NCBI GenBank assembly: GCA_965275915.1
Contig: CBDHYI010000007.1
Span: 372,001-436,000, forward strand
Direction: 5' to 3'
From: JBDWFY01 sp965275915
Lineage (GTDB): Bacteria; Pseudomonadota; Alphaproteobacteria; Rhizobiales; Stappiaceae
DNA length: 64,000 bases
Shown here piece after piece: positions 61,048 through 64,000 of the stretch. The notes under the pieces are model-generated. The model ran no database searches. It was not told the DNA's origin and worked only from the letters and a program-made list of their open reading frames with translations. Both the position numbers and the translations under genes were made by a program. Position 1 is the first letter of the stretch; each line of letters starts with the position of its first letter.

Positions 61048-62859
61048 ATGGTTTTAGGTACCGTGAAGCGTTTGTTGCAAGCCGCTATTGGTATAGTGGC
61101 GCTGATAGCACTCACAATCGTCCTGCTGCCTTACATCGTTTCCACGGAGGCAGCCAAAGCCCAGATAACGAAAGCGCTGTCTGATTGGCTGGACACGAGC
61201 GTTGTTGTCGCCGGTGAACCTTCCATGCGCTTCGTTCCCTCGCTGGAATTGACCTTGCCGGAAGTGACAATCGGCAACCAAGACGACGAACTGCGCATCA
61301 AAGCACAGACACTCAAAGCCGAGTTGACACTCTTTCCCCTGATTGTCGGACATTTTGACATTGCCGAATTCCGACTGGACGCTCCTGAAATCCGCATATC
61401 GGAAGCCTACATCTCGGAGCGGTTGGCGGATCGGCAGGCCGTCGGGTCATTGCTTGAGCGCTTGTCGGTTCATGATTTCGCGATCGACAAAGCGACCGTC
61501 ATTCTCGTTTCCAAGGGCGCCGAAATAACGAGATACAACCAGTTCGATCTGCAACTTGCATGGCCAAGCCGGGAGAGCGAGCTTTCCCTGCGCGGCGGGC
61601 TTATCGTTCGAAACGAATTGGTCGAATACCGCGCAAATTTTTCCAATCCCCTGATCATTTCCAACCCCGGGCAAAGCACGGTCAGTATGTTTCTGGCTAA
61701 TTCCCTGTTTCAGATGCGATTTGAAGGCACGGCGACCGGAGGAAAATTCGGACCCACGGTGCTTGGCGCGCTTGAACTTGGCACCTCAAGCGTCAGACGT
61801 CTGGCGGCGTGGCTTGGATACGATCTTGGCGACGGAGCCGCACTCGGTCCCTTTGCTTTGAACGGAGAAGCGGAAATTACCGAAACCTCGATCTTGCTGC
61901 CGACAGTTGCCATCGAGATTGACGGCAATGCCGCCGAAGGGGCCCTCTCGATCGAACGGGAGGAAATCTGGTCGGTTTCCGGCTCTCTCGCCGCAGAAAA
62001 ACTCGACATTTCGCCTTACACGGAAGAGATCTTCGCCGCATTTGCCGGGGGCGTGCCAGGGTCAATGTCCGCAAGTATCCTGACGCCGGAGGCGGCCAAC
62101 GTTGATTTACAGATATCCGCCGATCAGGTTCTGATTGGCGATATCCGGCTTGGCCGGACATCCTGTTCGTTTCTGCTTCAGGATGGAGCAATGGCGCTGG
62201 AGGTCGGGGAGTCCCTGCTCTATGGCGGCAGCATGTCTCTCAGTGCCGGTACGAAGCCGGAAGCCGCCTCGACCCGTATACATCTGAGCACGCGCCTGAA
62301 AGACATCCGCCTTGGCAATTTTTCCTGGTTCGACACTGAGCTGAAAGTCGCATCAGGCACGATCCGGTCAGCAGCAATGGCAGTTTCCGGATCGGGTGCC
62401 ACATTCGGCGAAATGTTCCAAAGCCTTGAAGGCAATGTGGCGGCCGAAGGAACCGACCTGACTCTGGAAGGCGTCGGCATAGGCGCACAAATCGGATCCT
62501 TTGAGTCCGGCCAGTCCGATCAGGCATCGGTGGAGACACCCCAGATGCGATCCCGGTTTTCCGCTTTTGCCGTCGAGGGAACGGTCATCGACGAAATGCT
62601 GGCCGTCAAATCGCTGACGGCCGAGAGTGATACGCTGGATCTGTCCGCTCGCGGCTCGATTTCCCTGGCGACGGAACAGATCGGCCTTGAGGGGACCGCC
62701 ACCCTCAAGAAAGAGCAGCAATCCCTACTATCCGTTCCGGTTAAGATACGAGGGCCCCTTAAGAACCCCCGCCTCCGCCCTCTTTCCGCCCCGGACCGCC
62801 TCGCTCCCACACAGCCTGATGAAGCGGACACCGGGCAAAATGCGCCGCAGCTGCAATAG
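61048..62859 (+). CDS. AsmA-family protein
   Basis: The 603-residue protein has an N-terminal membrane anchor (residues 8-30) and a long periplasmic beta-rich region. The AsmA start is typical: KAQITKALSDWLDTSVVVAGEPSMRFVPSLELTLPEVTIGN near residue 36. The C-terminal half contains the AsmA-like repeats of SLEGNVAAEGTDLTLEGVGIG and LDLSARGSISLATEQIGLEGTATL near 540. AsmA-type proteins are thought to move phospholipids toward the outer membrane. The last 40 residues are Pro-rich. Confidence 0.88.
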   Translation: MVLGTVKRLLQAAIGIVALIALTIVLLPYIVSTEAAKAQITKALSDWLDTSVVVAGEPSMRFVPSLELTLPEVTIGNQDDELRIKAQTLKAELTLFPLIVGHFDIAEFRLDAPEIRISEAYISERLADRQAVGSLLERLSVHDFAIDKATVILVSKGAEITRYNQFDLQLAWPSRESELSLRGGLIVRNELVEYRANFSNPLIISNPGQSTVSMFLANSLFQMRFEGTATGGKFGPTVLGALELGTSSVRRLAAWLGYDLGDGAALGPFALNGEAEITETSILLPTVAIEIDGNAAEGALSIEREEIWSVSGSLAAEKLDISPYTEEIFAAFAGGVPGSMSASILTPEAANVDLQISADQVLIGDIRLGRTSCSFLLQDGAMALEVGESLLYGGSMSLSAGTKPEAASTRIHLSTRLKDIRLGNFSWFDTELKVASGTIRSAAMAVSGSGATFGEMFQSLEGNVAAEGTDLTLEGVGIGAQIGSFESGQSDQASVETPQMRSRFSAFAVEGTVIDEMLAVKSLTAESDTLDLSARGSISLATEQIGLEGTATLKKEQQSLLSVPVKIRGPLKNPRLRPLSAPDRLAPTQPDEADTGQNAPQLQ

Positions 62860-63040
62860 CTCCGGGACACCCGTTATCCTTCCTCCGATGCGCTCCCGGT
62901 CACGGGTGAACGATCCCGGTGTATGTCCACGCAGCAAAATCGGACAAGTTGAAACAAAGTTTACGTTTTTAAAGGACACTTAATTCACCAAGGAAGACTT
63001 TGAGTATTCTCTCTCGGCTTATAAGGGCCGAGAAAACCCG

Positions 63041-63310
63041 ATGAGGGGCTGGAGACACCAGGCGGTGATCAGAATTCTGACCATGATTGCGAAAGTCGCC
63101 GCGATTTCGCTGATAACAGGTGCGGTGCTGTCCCGGCTCGACCTGTCGGCAGAATATGTCCTGGCTCAGATGGGCCTGACGCCGGAAAATGTTCTTCACA
63201 TTCTTCAGAAAAGTGTGGCGTGGGCAGTACCCAATATGGTGTTGGGAGCTATGATTATTCTGCCCATCTGGTTTTTGATCTATCTTATTCGTCCGCCAAG
63301 AGCGGATTGA
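63041..63310 (+). CDS. Small membrane protein, DUF6460-like
   Basis: The 89-residue product has two hydrophobic segments (about residues 14-30 and 62-84) and ends in PIWFLIYLIRPPR. ISLITGAVLSRLDLSAEYVL and WAVPNMVLGAMIILPIWFLI resemble the DUF6460 membrane proteins of alphaproteobacteria. A stem TCTCGGC/GCCGAGA (63012-63033) lies directly upstream of the ATG and may hinder initiation; an in-frame ATG at 63083 is an alternative. Function unknown. Confidence 0.6.
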   Translation: MRGWRHQAVIRILTMIAKVAAISLITGAVLSRLDLSAEYVLAQMGLTPENVLHILQKSVAWAVPNMVLGAMIILPIWFLIYLIRPPRAD

Positions 63311-63448
63311 GCTGGCCGCCAACAATTCACATAACGATCTGAAAATAAGTGATTTAAGAATTTTTTCGAAATTCCGTAGGGATGTCCCGTTCGCTTCGTT
63401 CAATCCATCAGGTGCAACAAATTCACCATGCCTTGATGGAGCAAACAG

Positions 63449-64000
63449 ATGCAATTCAGTTTCAGATCACTGTGTGTCCTGACCCTGACGACACCGTTGT
63501 TGTTTTCTCAGACCGCGCTCGCCCAGTCAGATGGCGACCAAAGACCGGATCGGATGTTTTCACGGATAGACACAAATAACGACGGTTTTATCGATCAGGC
63601 CGAGGCCGACGTCATGATTGAAAGGGTGATCGGCCGCGTTGACACGGACAATGACGGAGCGGTTTCAGAGGAAGAAGTTCAAAAAGCGCAGAAGAAGATG
63701 CGTCGGCATCATGCAAAAAAACATCGCGGACACCGTGGGCAACGTGGACACAAATGGTTCAGCCGGGTGGACACAGACGGTGACGGCGTGATCACACGGC
63801 TTGAGTTTGATATTGCAGGTGTCAAGCAACGGGCCCGCATGTTTGCCGAGCTCGACCAAAACGGTGACGGCGTCCTGACCAGGGTCGATCGCAGCCGCGA
63901 TGGCGACCGCGGCAAACATTCAAGCCGCGACCATCGCAGCGATAAGCATGGAAAAAAACGCGCAGATGCCCAGGACGGCGATCAAAGCCGGCGCGAAGGC
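63449..64000 (+). CDS. Secreted EF-hand protein, 3' end outside window
   Basis: Starting at ATG 63449 (TGGAG 8 nt upstream), the frame is open to the window end (184 codons). A signal peptide ending QTALA near residue 24 is followed by four EF-hand-like calcium loops: DTNNDGFIDQAE, DTDNDGAVSEEE, DTDGDGVITRLE and DQNGDGVLTRVD. Between the second and third is a basic His-rich stretch (RRHHAKKHRGHRGQRGHK). The tail is rich in charged residues. It is probably periplasmic and binds calcium, with possible metal binding by the His-rich part. The C-terminus is not seen. Confidence 0.85.
   Translation, partial: MQFSFRSLCVLTLTTPLLFSQTALAQSDGDQRPDRMFSRIDTNNDGFIDQAEADVMIERVIGRVDTDNDGAVSEEEVQKAQKKMRRHHAKKHRGHRGQRGHKWFSRVDTDGDGVITRLEFDIAGVKQRARMFAELDQNGDGVLTRVDRSRDGDRGKHSSRDHRSDKHGKKRADAQDGDQSRREG

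Noticed and set aside
1..64000. CRISPR array, prophage, insertion sequence or rRNA operon
   Set aside because: No regularly spaced direct repeats, transposase, integrase, phage structural genes or rRNA-like sequence were seen anywhere in the window.

Overview
The window reads as chromosomal DNA of an alphaproteobacterium, most likely a marine or salt-tolerant member of the Hyphomicrobiales. Supporting signs are a tRNA-His without the extra 5' G, a PdhS/PleC/DivJ-type cell-cycle kinase, plant/alphaproteobacterial-type glutamate-cysteine ligase, two DUF1127 proteins, two phasins, TRAP and iron ABC transport, and sulfonate (sulfolactate) catabolism. No rRNA, CRISPR array, transposase or phage genes were seen.

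Layout. 1-3124: end of a lactate-utilisation operon (lutA', lutB, lutC) with an N-acetyltransferase inserted between lutA and lutB. 3295-9741: a more A/T-rich, tightly overlapping surface-glycan locus (ArnT/PMT-like membrane glycosyltransferase, GT2 with two C-terminal membrane segments, small unknown protein, GMC-type FAD oxidoreductase, NAD-dependent epimerase/reductase, methyltransferase, and a convergent GtrA flippase). It resembles a Gtr three-component glycosylation system with sugar- or lipid-tailoring enzymes added, and is the best candidate for an undescribed system. 9742-25009: a lutC remnant, two class III cyclases, gshA, a DUF937-like protein, a tandem pair of divergent DUF1127/LysR modules, a DMT exporter, a polar amino-acid ABC transporter without an ATPase, an orphan ParA and rsmE. 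25135-33179: xseA, then a dctBD-dctPQM block with a near-consensus sigma-54 promoter in front of dctP.

33287-40570: a stress/low-oxygen style group (universal stress protein, Pat-like acyl-CoA synthetase/acetyltransferase, ThDP enzyme, APH/AAA fusion kinase) carrying two FNR/FixK-type boxes of the same form. 40805-46052: a secreted unknown, then LysR-comD-comE-slcC-FMN oxidoreductase, which would oxidise sulfolactate to sulfopyruvate and decarboxylate it to sulfoacetaldehyde. 46139-47503: tRNA-His and two phasins. 48144-54651: PdhS-like kinase and a ferric-iron ABC transporter (binding protein and permease).

54861-55134: a nested palindromic repeat with a partial copy at 59472-59502. Between and beyond these lie an FtsH paralogue, a GGDEF-EAL protein, scoAB, an AsmA-family protein, a DUF6460-like protein and, running off the window, a secreted EF-hand protein.

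All calls come from reading the sequence; no database search was run. Start codons were chosen by Shine-Dalgarno position, overlap with the upstream gene and family N-termini, and alternatives are named where it matters.
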